Shown here: positions 22,346 to 32,786 of the stretch, in pieces | Layout of the letters: each line of letters starts with the position of its first letter | How positions within the stretch are numbered: the stretch's first letter is position 1 | Assembly: GCA_034440575.1 (NCBI GenBank) | Contig: JAOTOL010001137.1 | Coordinates: forward strand, 206,001-270,000 | From: Imbricaverruca yamaguchii | Lineage: Eukaryota; Arthropoda; Thecostraca; Neoverrucidae | Length of the DNA: 64,000 bases | Direction of reading: 5' to 3' | Position numbers and translations under genes: made by a program | The notes under the pieces: model-generated | Databases searched by the model: none | What the model was told of the DNA's origin: nothing | The model's input: only the letters and a program-made list of their open reading frames with translations

Positions 22346-22720
22346 TAGGGTGTCCCAGATTACATGAAGGTGTTCAAAATCACGAGGTCACCCCTCCATC
22401 CCGAACCTTGGTCAATTTTAAGCTTTCTGACAAGTTTTCAGAATTAACTACCGGTAATTATGCTTTCTTTTTACGATGGGAGGTTTTGCTATTTTTTGGC
22501 CCTATTTGGTGTTATGTGCGACGTTGGCGTTGCAGTATCCGAGCAAAAGTTGACGTTCTGGATAGGGATTACTGCATTTGCTATATCCAAAACCACTTAG
22601 ACGTCGAAATAACGTTAAGAATAAGCATTTAACACAATTTGAAAATACTCTACAACTAGAGGTGCAAATTTGTCACCTAGATAACCCAATTTTACAACCA
22701 AAGTCATGCTGGTATATTTC
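22346..22720. repeat. Element A terminal inverted repeat, left
   Basis: Matches the reverse complement of about 25770-26141. The match includes the outer TAGGGTGTCCCAG and the inner segment GTGCAAATTTGTC(A/G)CCTAG, and weaker similarity continues further inward. A short open frame inside it is an artefact. Confidence 0.88.
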
Positions 22721-23041
22721 ATGGAGATGAAAGCACCGTGTTTTTTTCTGTGATTTTTAATAGTGCTACAAATGTTGTGTACTCAAATTCTATCGTACTC
22801 AAAGTTCTGAGAGACTCAAGTACTTTCTTGGTGGTTCCATATTATCCCGAAGTGCATACATTTAACTCTTACAAAATGAGTCGGTTTATTTATTATTCAT
22901 GTGAACACAACAGCTTATGACACACTTCACCACTGCACCAGCCGCTAAAGCCCAATAACCCGTTCTCACCATCATTATAGCTGGTTTCGGCGAAGCCCAT
23001 CCTCGAGTCTCCTCATTTACATGAGCAAATAGTCGCACTTC

Positions 23042-25435
23042 TTATGTCCATAGCTCTGCCAGTGCCACTCCCACAACTTGTGCCGAATCTTGTAGATCAC
23101 TCTCGTTAGTGGTTCTATCAGTCAACTCCTGGAGGAGTTTTATACCCCTTTCAGCTCCATAATTCACTGGACTGTCAGACTGTCGACGTATTTTTTGAAC
23201 TTGCAGAAGCTTTCGCTTTGCTCCCATGCCTCAGCACGTGTGTCTATCCACTCCGCATCGATCTCCAGGAGGTTGAATAGCAACCATGATCTCTGATCCA
23301 CCAGGTCTTCCAGTACGTTAACCCTGGATAGCGGCACAGGTACAGGCTTCCCCATTGGTACTGACTGTGGGCGAGTGAATGACGCAAGTTTCGTGGCGAT
23401 CAATTCTCTTTCAGCATTAGAGATGTCCGTGTCACACAACGACAGAATGACGAGCGACTCGTCGATGTATGCTGTGTGTCTTCTGATGGACGACAGTACA
23501 GCCTCTGCTACCGCTCCGCTCCATCATCTCCTTTGCATACGACAGATCGTTCCTGGGAGCCACTGTCGCCAGTGATGAGCACAGAAAGTAAGGCCCGTGG
23601 AACAAGGCGATGAATATGGCTGCAATCTGAATCTGCTGACCTTTGGTCAAATCTAGCTCGAGTTGGTCCATCATGAGGCTCATCTTTAGGATGTAAATGG
23701 CATCAGCCATGAACCGGGCCTCGTGCATGGCTCCAGGCCGTCGGAGGAACGTCGTGTCACGTATGCCAGCCCCCAGGTACAGCGCAATCAGTTGGCATAG
23801 CTCCTTGTAATCATCCCGGGAGAAATGTACCCGACTGCAGATGCTCGAAGGCCCATGCCAGAACACGCTTGGCCTTCCTGTAGATGAATGACCCTGGCTC
23901 ATGTTTGCTCCAGCTGAACAATTTTAGGCTTCCTCAGGTGTCCCGTTTGAACCACGAAGCCTTGAACTTCTTGTACATTGCTTTGTTAGGTCCTTGCGTC
24001 TTGCCAAAGATCGCTGCGGCTGCATGAGTGACATGACGTTCATGCACATGTCTCTGACATTCTAACCCCAGGACAGCATGCCCTACTGTCTTTTCAATAC
24101 GCCAGGTAGCGCCGGACTTGTGGCCAGAGTTGGATGCTGTAGTGTCGTACACAATACCCGTGACTGTGTGGAGTTTAACACTGTTCTCATTTAATGTGTT
24201 TACCACTGTTGCAGCCACATCAACACCCTTACTACTTTGGAATAGTGGTATACCCAGAAGTTTCGGTACCGTGAGCTCATCGCCACCACTTATCAAAACT
24301 GCTCCCCGGTCTTCCACGTCGCGCCCCTTTGGCGAGATCATCTTCGTGTCGAAATGCACAACAGGATGCGAAGGCGGTACGAAATTCTCCCTAATGTCAT
24401 TAGCTTTATTATTTGTGGCATTCTTTGCAGCGCGATGTAAGCTGCTTTTGGACTTGGCTAATTTCTGCGCTTCGCCCCCAGATAAAGTTATTTTATGGGT
24501 GGTTGCCATCGCTCGTTGTCTGAAATTCGTATTCAACCGGTCATGCGTTACACACAGTTCCGTTGCGACGCGCTTCCGGTCGGCACATTCTCGCCCCGTA
24601 GGCCGATAAAAGTCCACGTCTCTATCGGAGGCATCGCCATCTGACTCATCGAGCTCTTCATCCGCGTCAGTTTGTTCATCTTCTTCATTTATCTGACTTG
24701 TACTTGCCCCAGCACCTTCACATGTCGGGTCTCTTCCGCATCGTTCCTGCTGCAGTCTCCTTTTCTCGCTAATATTTATTCGCTTCGCCATCAAACCGTC
24801 TCTCCCAGCCATACTACCGGGCTGATCCGGCATACACATTTGCTTGTACCACTGCAAGTCTGTTTTCCATTCAGTTTGTGGCCGGCTTCTTTTCTTTAGT
24901 CTTTCCTCCAGATCGACAGGGCTCAGGTCACAAAGATGGACGAGATAAACTTTGAAAGCATCCGTCTGTTGTTGAGATTTTGGTGGCAGGTGGGTGAACT
25001 TCTTGTAGGCCAGTAGAACCCTCAGCACCCGAATTATGCAAAGGCTCGACTTCACCACTGGAATGGCACTTGGTTTCCACAAGAGCTCTATAAGCTCTTG
25101 AGCAATGGTGCGGGCGATGTAGGATAATTTAGTATTTTTATGTGTTTGTCGTAGATGCAGGAATCTTTGGATGACACTCTTGCTCTAGGGCAGTTTTGAG
25201 AAGGGGAAATATTCAATGGGTAGGCCGTCATTTCGTTGATAGGCGTTCGGAGGCCTGGACGATGTGGGCGAATTTTCCGTGCCCGTCTATGAGTGGACAC
25301 AGCGGCCGACTCCTGCCCACAGCCAGATCGAGTGCGGGTCTGCAGAATATTGCCCCTCCGGACAGGATTGTCACTTTTGGCGCCTTGGGGACGCCCTGAT
25401 TTCCCCATCTGAGTTATCAGGCGAATTAAAACCAA
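23042..25435 (-). pseudogene. Transposase of element A, broken
   Basis: Read from 25.4 kb downwards, the pieces in order are as follows. An N-terminal basic region and a helical part end at WKPSAIPVV (about 25200-25040). An acidic linker follows. The core has VVHFDTKM (first acidic residue), GIVYDTTASNSGHKSGATW (second) and LECQRHVHERH, a CxxH motif (about 24040). After a shift come FSRDDYKELCQLIALYLGAG and a RRPGAMHEARFMA segment (23432-23902), then IDESLVILSL and a tail ending ALAELWT at 23042. Frame changes are needed near 25170, between about 23934 and 23860, near 23520 and near 23190. Similar proteins are common and uncharacterised in invertebrates, and element B carries a relative. Confidence 0.8.
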
Positions 25436-25769
25436 TAACTAGTGTATGTACCCACATCAGCTGTCCAGAACTGCCCGGCTTATTCTAAAAAATGAAACCG
25501 CTCCAATTTGAATTTGTGACTCACGTGGACTCGCACGTGCATTTTTATTAATGTACTTTGATGTAAAAAAATAGAGCAAAATGCGCCTGTGCACTGTGCA
25601 GTGTTTTGGCAGACTTGAAGATGGGTTGTGTTGTTGAGTTCACATGGGATAATTTGCATCTCAAATGGGTTATTTTACTTCCAAAATGTATTCCACAAAT
25701 TATCTTTCGCTTTCTTTACAGCACCATTGGAAAAATAACCAAAAACACAGCACTTTCATGTACATGGAA

Positions 25770-26141
25770 GATACTGTTATGACTGGTAGCAAAATTGGGT
25801 TATCTAGGCGACAAATTTGCACATGTAATTGTAGAGTATTTTCAAATTATGTTAAATGCTTATTCTTGACGTTATTTCGACGTCTAAGTGGTTTTCAATA
25901 TAGCAAATGCAGTAATCCCTGTCCAGAACGTCTACTTTTGCCCGGGAGACTGCAACGCCAACGTCGCACATAACACCAAATCGGGCCAAAAAATAGCAAA
26001 AACTTCAAATCGTAAAAAACAGAGAATAAATACCGGTAGTTAATTCTGAAAACTTGTCAGAAAGCTTAAAATTGACCAAGGTTCGGGATGGAGGGGTGAC
26101 CTCGTGATTTTGAACACCTTCATGTAATCTGGGACACCCTA
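25770..26141. repeat. Element A terminal inverted repeat, right
   Basis: Reverse-complement partner of the left repeat, ending CTGGGACACCCTA just before the duplicated ATGAACAG. Confidence 0.88.
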
Positions 26142-26149
26142 ATGAACAG

Positions 26150-26844
26150 TCATTAACTTCACTTTATCATCTTCATCGACACCTGCCAGCTATGTTAGGT
26201 TATACACTTACTTGCATAATTTGTCATACAATGCCTGCAATACGCCATATCACAATACTCATAGAAACGTGCTCAGTTTCCCGTCTTTATGTAAATTTGA
26301 AACATGAATATCACGTTCATTGTGTTTTCTTTCGCGACCTCACATGATTATCACAACACCGGGTGATCGCACAGTCTACAGTCTATGCGAGGCTAACGTC
26401 CATGCATGCTTCTTTGTGAACTGCGTTATAGGGCTTTAAGGTTCCTGAATGCTTATAGGCTAAGTGAGGCCAGCACACGTATATTTACAATGAACATTCA
26501 TTTCATGAAACGAAATGAGCATTTGGGAAATACTTTTTTTTATTAAAAGTCTTTTCTGACGTAAAGCTGAGTGCAATGGACTTCTTCCGCCGATACGACT
26601 CATAAGAGGTGCAGGTTGATATAAATATTTGCATTAGTTCCCGAGTTGCCAAAATATCCCGAACTTACAAGTGGAATGTTTCGGCTTTGTGCGTGACCCC
26701 TTGGCAACTTCAAAGCTAAACATGTTTGTACCAATGGACTCCAAATTTCTCAAATGATTGGACAAGTTAGCACTTTGAACTTTTGGCAAAATGAGCACAC
26801 CGAGTGTGGATGCACCGGCCGGGCCCCGAGCGCGGCCACCACAC
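26150..26844. other. Nmdar2 intron 2, rest
   Basis: AT-rich intron between element A and exon 2. No gene, RNA or repeat structure is seen. Confidence 0.6.
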
Positions 26845-27029
26845 CTGCTCCTGATCCAGACCCGAGTTGTCGGCATTCCAGGCGATGACGGGGATGCCCA
26901 GGTAGCGGGCCAGCTGCAGGAAGTACTGGCTGGAGGCCGTGTTCCTGCCGTAGTGTTCGTCGTTGTTGATGTAGATGATGGCCGCCACGCGCTTCGGAAG
27001 GAACTCGTTGCAGAGCGCGTTCAAGATCG
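26845..27029 (-). CDS. Nmdar2: NMDA receptor subunit 2, exon 2 (amino-terminal domain)
   Basis: 185 bp. The acceptor is TTTCTAG before CGATCTTG, and the donor is GAGCAG|GTGTGG. Two bases complete the split alanine codon begun in exon 1, and the exon ends in phase 0. It encodes [20 protein letters not shown], then [20 protein letters not shown], then [20 protein letters not shown]. The pattern of a helix ending in LC, VxxIIYxNN, a second helix, and LGIPVI followed by an acidic end matches the GluN2 amino-terminal domain before the SS-x4-LxPSI segment of exon 3. The junction to exon 3 reads DQEQ then [10 protein letters not shown], without a gap compared with the family. Confidence 0.9.
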
Positions 27030-28431
27030 CTAGAAAGACGTGGAGTTTATTTTGGGGATGCTTTAAACACCAAAATTATTTGGAATCACCAAAGCAAGAC
27101 GAAATCGACGATGACCTCAAAATGTTTGCTCGGCCAAAAGTCAACCTTTCATTTGTTTTCTATTTTCGTAAGTTTTCATTTGTAATTTTCTCTCATTTTT
27201 CTTATTTCTACTGGCTAGACCGGACAGAGAAACTTTGGTGGAAGTCAAGTCGCTCTCATAAACAGTGCTTGCTTTAGCCAAATCTTCGATTTTAATTTAT
27301 CAAATTAAATAATGAAATAGGCAAATATGCAAAACTAATAAGTAATAAAAAAGAAAACCAAATTATTCTGGCGCGATTTGTTGCATCCCTAAATATAAGC
27401 GAACGTTGAAATTTTCATTAAGATATCTTTATTCGTTAAAGCGTGACGACCAGTTGAATGTTTTGGTGGTTTCCTAATTTGGCCTTCACTAACTCTTCGA
27501 TCACAGATGACCTGACCCCACAATTTTCACACAACACACGAATTGATGTGGGAAAACGTATGCCAAATATCGACACGCTGTCACGAGCCGCTTCTTCACT
27601 ATCCACCGGAAATCTTATGCGGGGCGTGTAAAATGACTCCCCTACCGAAACGGGGCAGGTCAAGCCCGAAGCTGGACGTTATTCAGCTGTGACGCTTCCC
27701 CTGCTAACCGTTTGGCAACGGCCGATGAAATGGGACGCGGTTCGCTCCACCAATATAGAACGACACTTCAGCAGCCATGAGACGGCCACTCCAGCATAAA
27801 ATGAAGCGACTGAGAATGTCCAGCATAACGCTGGTCGGCCGGCCGTCCTCATTGATCCAGCGCAGTCGGCACCAAAGCAGCCATTGAGATTCATGGGACG
27901 TAGCCAGCAAAGCTGGTGGTTTGAACCAGGCGCAACGGTACAGGAGAGACGCGTTAACCAAGTGAGTCGTGCAGTGTTTGGCGAACTGCAGTAACGGTGC
28001 GCTCTGAGCGTCAGGTTCTCCATCGGGTGTATAGCGGAATAAAGCGCGCAAAGTGACTGACGATGTTGTTTGTGGAGGCTTCAACGCGATAATTCCGATG
28101 AAGAACGTCTTGCATCGGAGGGCTTGTAGGAAGTTCTTCCAGTCAGTTAACGCCCCTCTCGAAGTTGAATGTGAAGTGATCATCGTCACAATCGTTCATA
28201 GTGCTGTGCAATAGTGCTTATACTCGCATCATTTGCAAGTCTGAATGTCGCGACGTGAACTGTCTAGCCAGCGCAGTGACGGAGAATCCCAGTGCACCGG
28301 CCACCTGATATTGCAGTGGCGGCGGTCCACGTGTATCTGCCACTCGGAGATGCCCCTGTTGCCATTGTCAAACGAAATCGGAGTGGTTCTTTGACGCGGT
28401 CTGCCGACCTCACCGTGGCGCCCGCACTGAC
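27030..28431 (-). other. Nmdar2: Nmdar2 intron 1
   Basis: 1.4-kb intron. The part at 27041-27360 is a diverged copy of a dispersed repeat also seen at 36560-36840 (shared GCTTTAGCCAAATCTTCGAT-like and CAAATATGCAAAACTA-like segments). A minus-strand open frame at 27704-28189 has no recognisable domain. Confidence 0.6.
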
Positions 28432-28702
28432 CTGTGGGACTGGGCGTCGGGAACGTCTGCCGGTGCACCTGACTGGCGTTGAAGAGGATGTTGCTGCCCA
28501 GCTGCTGCAACGTCGACACCACGCGCGTCTGGTACATGCGGGACATGAAGGTGGAGTGGGGCGGCACCAGGCCCACGCTGATGCTGTACTCCGGCAGTCG
28601 GCTGGGGTACCGGGCCCGCGCCGCCAGCGGCAGCAGCAGCGGCACCAGCAGCGGCAACAGCAGGCCAGCCGGCCGCCGGCCGGCCGCCCAGCAGAGCCGC
28701 AT
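28432..28702 (-). CDS. Nmdar2: NMDA receptor subunit 2, exon 1 (start, signal peptide)
   Basis: The coding part is 271 bp and the donor is CCCACAG|GTCAGT, leaving 1 base. The start at 28702 was chosen because it is followed at once by a signal peptide: MRLCWAAGRRPAG then a leucine/proline core LLLPLLVPLLLPLAARA (about residues 14-30). An upstream in-frame methionine at 28804 would bury this signal. The mature part begins with SRLPEYSISVGLVPPHSTF, and residues 75-77 (NAS) are a possible glycosylation site. Family role: GluN2 subunits pair with GluN1 in a postsynaptic glutamate-gated calcium channel. The region is GC-rich, as expected near a 5' end, but no promoter motif can be named. The 5' untranslated part and any noncoding first exon are not defined. 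Confidence 0.88.
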
Positions 28703-28829
28703 CCCGTTGCGCCGGCTGTCGCCAGGGGAATTGGTCAGTGCTGGCTCGCAGCTGCAGAACTCATTGAGCCGCCGGCTCAATGACTGCCGTGTTCCAGCCA
28801 CCATTGCACAATAGGGAGCGGACTCTGGC

Positions 28830-29215
28830 TACCATTGCTGACCGTGAATACTACTCATCATCATCCGGGGGAGGTACCACGGATATTGGGCAACCAGAGA
28901 TTTGTAAAGAAGTGGAAGCATATGGGCATCAATTTGTGCAAAGCACCTCTTAATAAGACCGATAACTCTGTTGGCCTTTGAGACTGCTGAACCTGCTTGC
29001 TTTCGGAACTTCAGATCTGCATCAATTGGGATCCCTTAGTCCTTTTCCTCTGTGACTTGATGTAGCTGGGTGGTCTGAAGGCCATATGAATGCCGTTTCT
29101 GTTTTTGCTTCCAAGGAAAAGGATTTTGCGCTTCGATGCGTTGAAGGTCATAAACCATTTTTCTGATCACTGCTCTGATGCATCAAGGTCTGACTGCATT
29201 TCTTCCTGGCCTAAA
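28830..29215 (-). pseudogene. LINE reverse-transcriptase 3' fragment
   Basis: The minus strand, read across frames, gives a decayed segment like the reverse-transcriptase end of CR1-type LINEs: NPFPWKQKQKRHSY, then VTEEKD followed by GIPIDADLKF, then VSKANRVIGLIKR, then LLYKSLV. The pattern ekDLGI-x-D-x2-LKF, KANR-x2-GLI-R and LYKSLV is typical. Stops interrupt it. It lies directly upstream of Nmdar2 exon 1. Confidence 0.7.
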
Positions 29216-29219
29216 AAAA

Positions 29220-30945
29220 ATTGCGAATACCAGTACCACATGCAATTGAAAGAAAACATTGAATTTCTACTAGTGCACCCCGAAAATGTATAACGGATAC
29301 CGCAAGGTATCTATATACCGCTTCCTCCTGTGATGAATACCGATGCTAATTATGTAGGATATTTATGTAGTCAAACAGCGGAAAATAAATCCAGCGCCCA
29401 GCTATAGTTTCAGAGTGACTGCAGTCCAAGTGTGCGGATTATGGATCACAATGGTAAGTAGAGTCGCATCACATTATATTACTTTAAAAATTGTCTCCAG
29501 CTGTTTACTATACTTCCTTGCATTATAGATATGGTCAACTGCAGGGCGGCAATTTCGAAAGCTCAATATGTCACGCCTTTGGAACCTACTAATAATTCGT
29601 GCAACGACAGCAACAGTGAAGCCTTGTGATTGTGGGCAATCATGTTTTATTGCGATCAAGTGTTTTGAACACCATCTTCATTTGGTTACAAAAGTGTTCG
29701 GGAAACAACACATGCGATTTTCCGTGTGTTCCCCGAACGGAACAGCGGTGTTCGGAATACGGCACGTGTATCTGCACATGTTAAACAAGTGTCTGAATTC
29801 CGACACAATGAACATTTTAAGCCGGTAAGGTTGCACTTAGCATGGGCGGACCCAGTAAGTATCGTTCGGGAAGGGGAGCATTTCCTCGGAGTGGTGCCTT
29901 CCGAGGACCAATTCGCTAAGTGGTGGATGGGTTTACTGGAGCATGCTCAAAGGGCACCTTTCCGTTCGAAAGGGGCGCATTTTTTTCAGAGGTGCGTTTG
30001 TAGCTAACAAATCTGTTGAGCACGGGTTGGGGAGAACGCACTCTAGCCCTTCTGAACAGGTGCTTTTGCCGGCCGGAGTGCCACCACAGTTCCACAAGGG
30101 GGAGGAGAGGGGCTGCAGTTCGCTGCGGCTGCCAGACTAAGCTCGAATTAAGACTGCGGCCACCAGACTGAGCTCGAATTAAGACTGGCGACTGGCGACT
30201 GACCACTGACGATTTGTGACTGCGTTCTGTCCTCCCGCCACAACTGCCGATTTTCCGGCTGAAAATGGACCTGCACACTCCAAAGCAGAATAATTGCGTG
30301 GTTTAAAATGTGATACTTAACACGCGCCGTGGATGGCCTCTGAAACTTACGCGCACTGGAGGGGGCCGATACCGCCCCCCCCCCTAATACTCGGCTCCCA
30401 TTAAGTCTAGAGCAACGAAATTCGCAGGGTGGATGGGCGCGATAGTTAACTCTATTGTGTGCAAATTTCGTGACCATAGATCAATATCTTCAAGGTCAAA
30501 TGAAGTCAAAATAGCAAAATTTTATGGTTTTGCGTGGCTTGGCTTGTCATTGTTATGGTTCGCTGTGATTGTGTTTAAATGCTCCAAAAATTTCCACTAA
30601 TGATGCTTTGGACATTACTAATGATGCAATACATATGCCAGATCCGCCATTTAACCTCAGGTCACCTATATAGGAGCACTTTATCAGGTCATTACCTGCT
30701 CCAGTTACCGGAACCGGGCTGTCCACCTGACTGCTCCGTTGGGCGGCTGTCACAATCGGATTCGCAAAGAAAGTAGTGAAATACATGAATGAAGTATAGA
30801 AACGCTTAGCCACACAATGGCACACAGTAGATTTCCGGATATGCAGGGAGTAACATGCAAAGTGACATCAATCGCATGACAGTCATTTCCATTTATGACA
30901 ACATTCCAGTTGACCAAGTTTGGTTCCATTAGCCTGTCATGATGA
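29220..30945. other. No gene recognised
   Basis: Intergenic sequence with short frames only. A two-copy repeat near 30128-30190 shares GAGCTCGAATTAAGACTG (AAGCTCG in the first copy) and is followed by three GACTGGCGACTG-like units. Confidence 0.5.
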
Positions 30946-30949
30946 CCTC

Positions 30950-31645
30950 GGTGACCTAACATGACTTTTAAATTATATAGCATAACAATATGCATAAAAC
31001 AAGTCGCTTAGTGTTGTCAAGAACACTTCCCTTTTGCCAATATACGGGAAGCACATCAGCGCCGATTTCTGTGATCTGGCGTTGCGATTTGTTTTAAACT
31101 TTAACGGACCATAACATCAAAACTTTTCGGCCAATTTTCATTTTTCTTGCTTTACCCAATGCGCCGGTCATTTCTAAGCAGGTACGGAAAAAATGGCGTA
31201 TATCGGTTGGTACAATATGGAGTCGTGTACGAAAAATCGAAGGGGTGGGCGGATTTCGCCCTCCATCCCTCCAGGGCGTGCGTTAACCTGTCATGAACTT
31301 GACCTGACTTGACCTCGGTGACCTGACATGACTTTAAAAAATGTAGCATAACAATATACATCAAACAAGTCGCTAGTATTCCCAAGAACACTTCCTTTTT
31401 GCCAATATACGGGAAGCGCATCAGCGCCGATATTTGTGGTCTGGCGCTGAAAATTTGTTTTATTTTACCGCCCCCTAACTCGAAAAATTTCGTTCGATTT
31501 TCGTTTTTCTTTCTTTAAACAACGTGCCGTTCATTTCTAAGCAGGTACACAAACAATGGCGTATATCGGCCTGTAAAATCGGCAGTTATCTACGAAAAAC
31601 CGGATGGGTGGGCGGATTTCGGCCCCCCCCTCTCCAGGGCGCATG
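30950..31645. repeat. Diverged tandem duplication, about 360 bp, two copies
   Basis: The two halves share AACAAGTCGCT, a following AAGAACACTTCC, TTTTGCCAATATACGGGAAG, CATTTCTAAGCAGGTAC, AATGGCGTATATCGG and TCCAGGGCG in the same order. They are spaced about 365-370 bp apart. Many substitutions separate them, so the duplication is old. Confidence 0.8.
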
Positions 31646-32786
31646 TTAAAGTGAGGTGAGCGACCCGAGTGTAAATGTCCTTTAATGATGCCCGAAGTAA
31701 AATGGTTGCGATATCCCTTATGTATGTCTAAGTATGCGTAATTTTAAGGTATTATGTTCCAGTTTCTTTTTGCATCAGCGTAGTCGATTGTTGGAACAAA
31801 ATGTGAGTAATGCACAAAATGAACAAAATGTAAATCCTTGGAGCTCCCGGTGTCTCCTTTATGCCCGGGCGGATGAGCAGGCTTCTGTATGTCCAGGCAA
31901 ACGTCCAGGTCAAGGAGTGTTGTCCGTGAGTGGCGGAGCGAAGATGCAAACGACGATTATATTCGATCCAAAAACATGCCTGCTTCTATGGTACATTTTT
32001 AGAATACATTTGGCGAATAAACAGAATGTTGTGCTCACAGCTCCCTTTCAATGACTTTGCCGGCCAGCGCCAAAACATTATCGCCTGAGGGTGTGATGAG
32101 CAGCATGTGTGGTAGATGACGCCGACAATGTGTGTGTGGCATTCTGGAGCTCATATGCATTAACTACTGGCCATGTCACACTAGAAAAGACAACGTTTCA
32201 CCTATCTTGTCTTTGCTGCGATCCCAAAATAGAACGTTTATTTAAACCTGAAATACATATCATGTGAGAACAGCGAAGAACATTTGCCAATAGCCATTCT
32301 GAAGTGACACAAGTATTGCTCAAATGAAACCTGAAGCTGGTCTTGTTTGAGTAATAGCCGATAGTTATTCCGATAAACCGATAACCGATAGTTATTCTCA
32401 TTTGAACTGGTTTCAGTGAGAACAGCAATCTGCTTGTTGAGGTTTTGAAATGGTTTTGCACGTATACATTTACAACCCTCCAGGTGTCAGAGTGACACTT
32501 GGGACTGATCTCAATTGAGTGTAGCTGTTTAATTGTTTTTTTTTTGGCTGGCTTCACTTGAGACCAAGCAATATCCTCCTTCCTCGGGCTTGAAAGTGGT
32601 TTTACATGAGTATATATGTAAGTCTCAATACGCCGGCACTCTCTTCTGAGGATGGTGTTCTCAGCATACTGTGAACAGAGTGCTCGTTTTGTGTGATCTG
32701 ATTTGAATAGGGAAAATGGAAACGTCTGCTATTCTCAGAGAACATACACGCTTTTCACATTTTTATCAGTGTAGATGTTCGTTGTT
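31646..32786. other. No gene recognised
   Basis: Short frames only, no coding signal. A local repeat (CCGATAGTTATTC, twice near 32350-32400) is the only structure seen. Confidence 0.5.

Larger units (their letters stand above)
22346..26141 (-). mobile_element. Complete 3.8-kb DNA transposon (element A) in Nmdar2 intron 2
   Basis: The ends read TAGGGTGTCCCAG and CTGGGACACCCTA. They are the outer tips of inverted repeats of roughly 370-430 bp (left to about 22720, right from about 25770), well conserved with scattered differences. The host sequence ATGAACAG flanks it directly on both sides (22338-22345 and 26142-26149), a perfect 8-bp target-site duplication. The interior carries one transposase-like gene on the minus strand. 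An 8-bp duplication, TAGGG termini and a CxxH motif fit the hAT/P-type group of cut-and-paste elements, but I cannot name the family. The transposase frame is broken, so this copy is probably non-autonomous now. Confidence 0.92.

Noticed and set aside
27704..28189. 161-residue minus-strand open frame in Nmdar2 intron 1
   Set aside because: No recognised domain, no repeat support, and it lies between two well-placed exons of the same strand.
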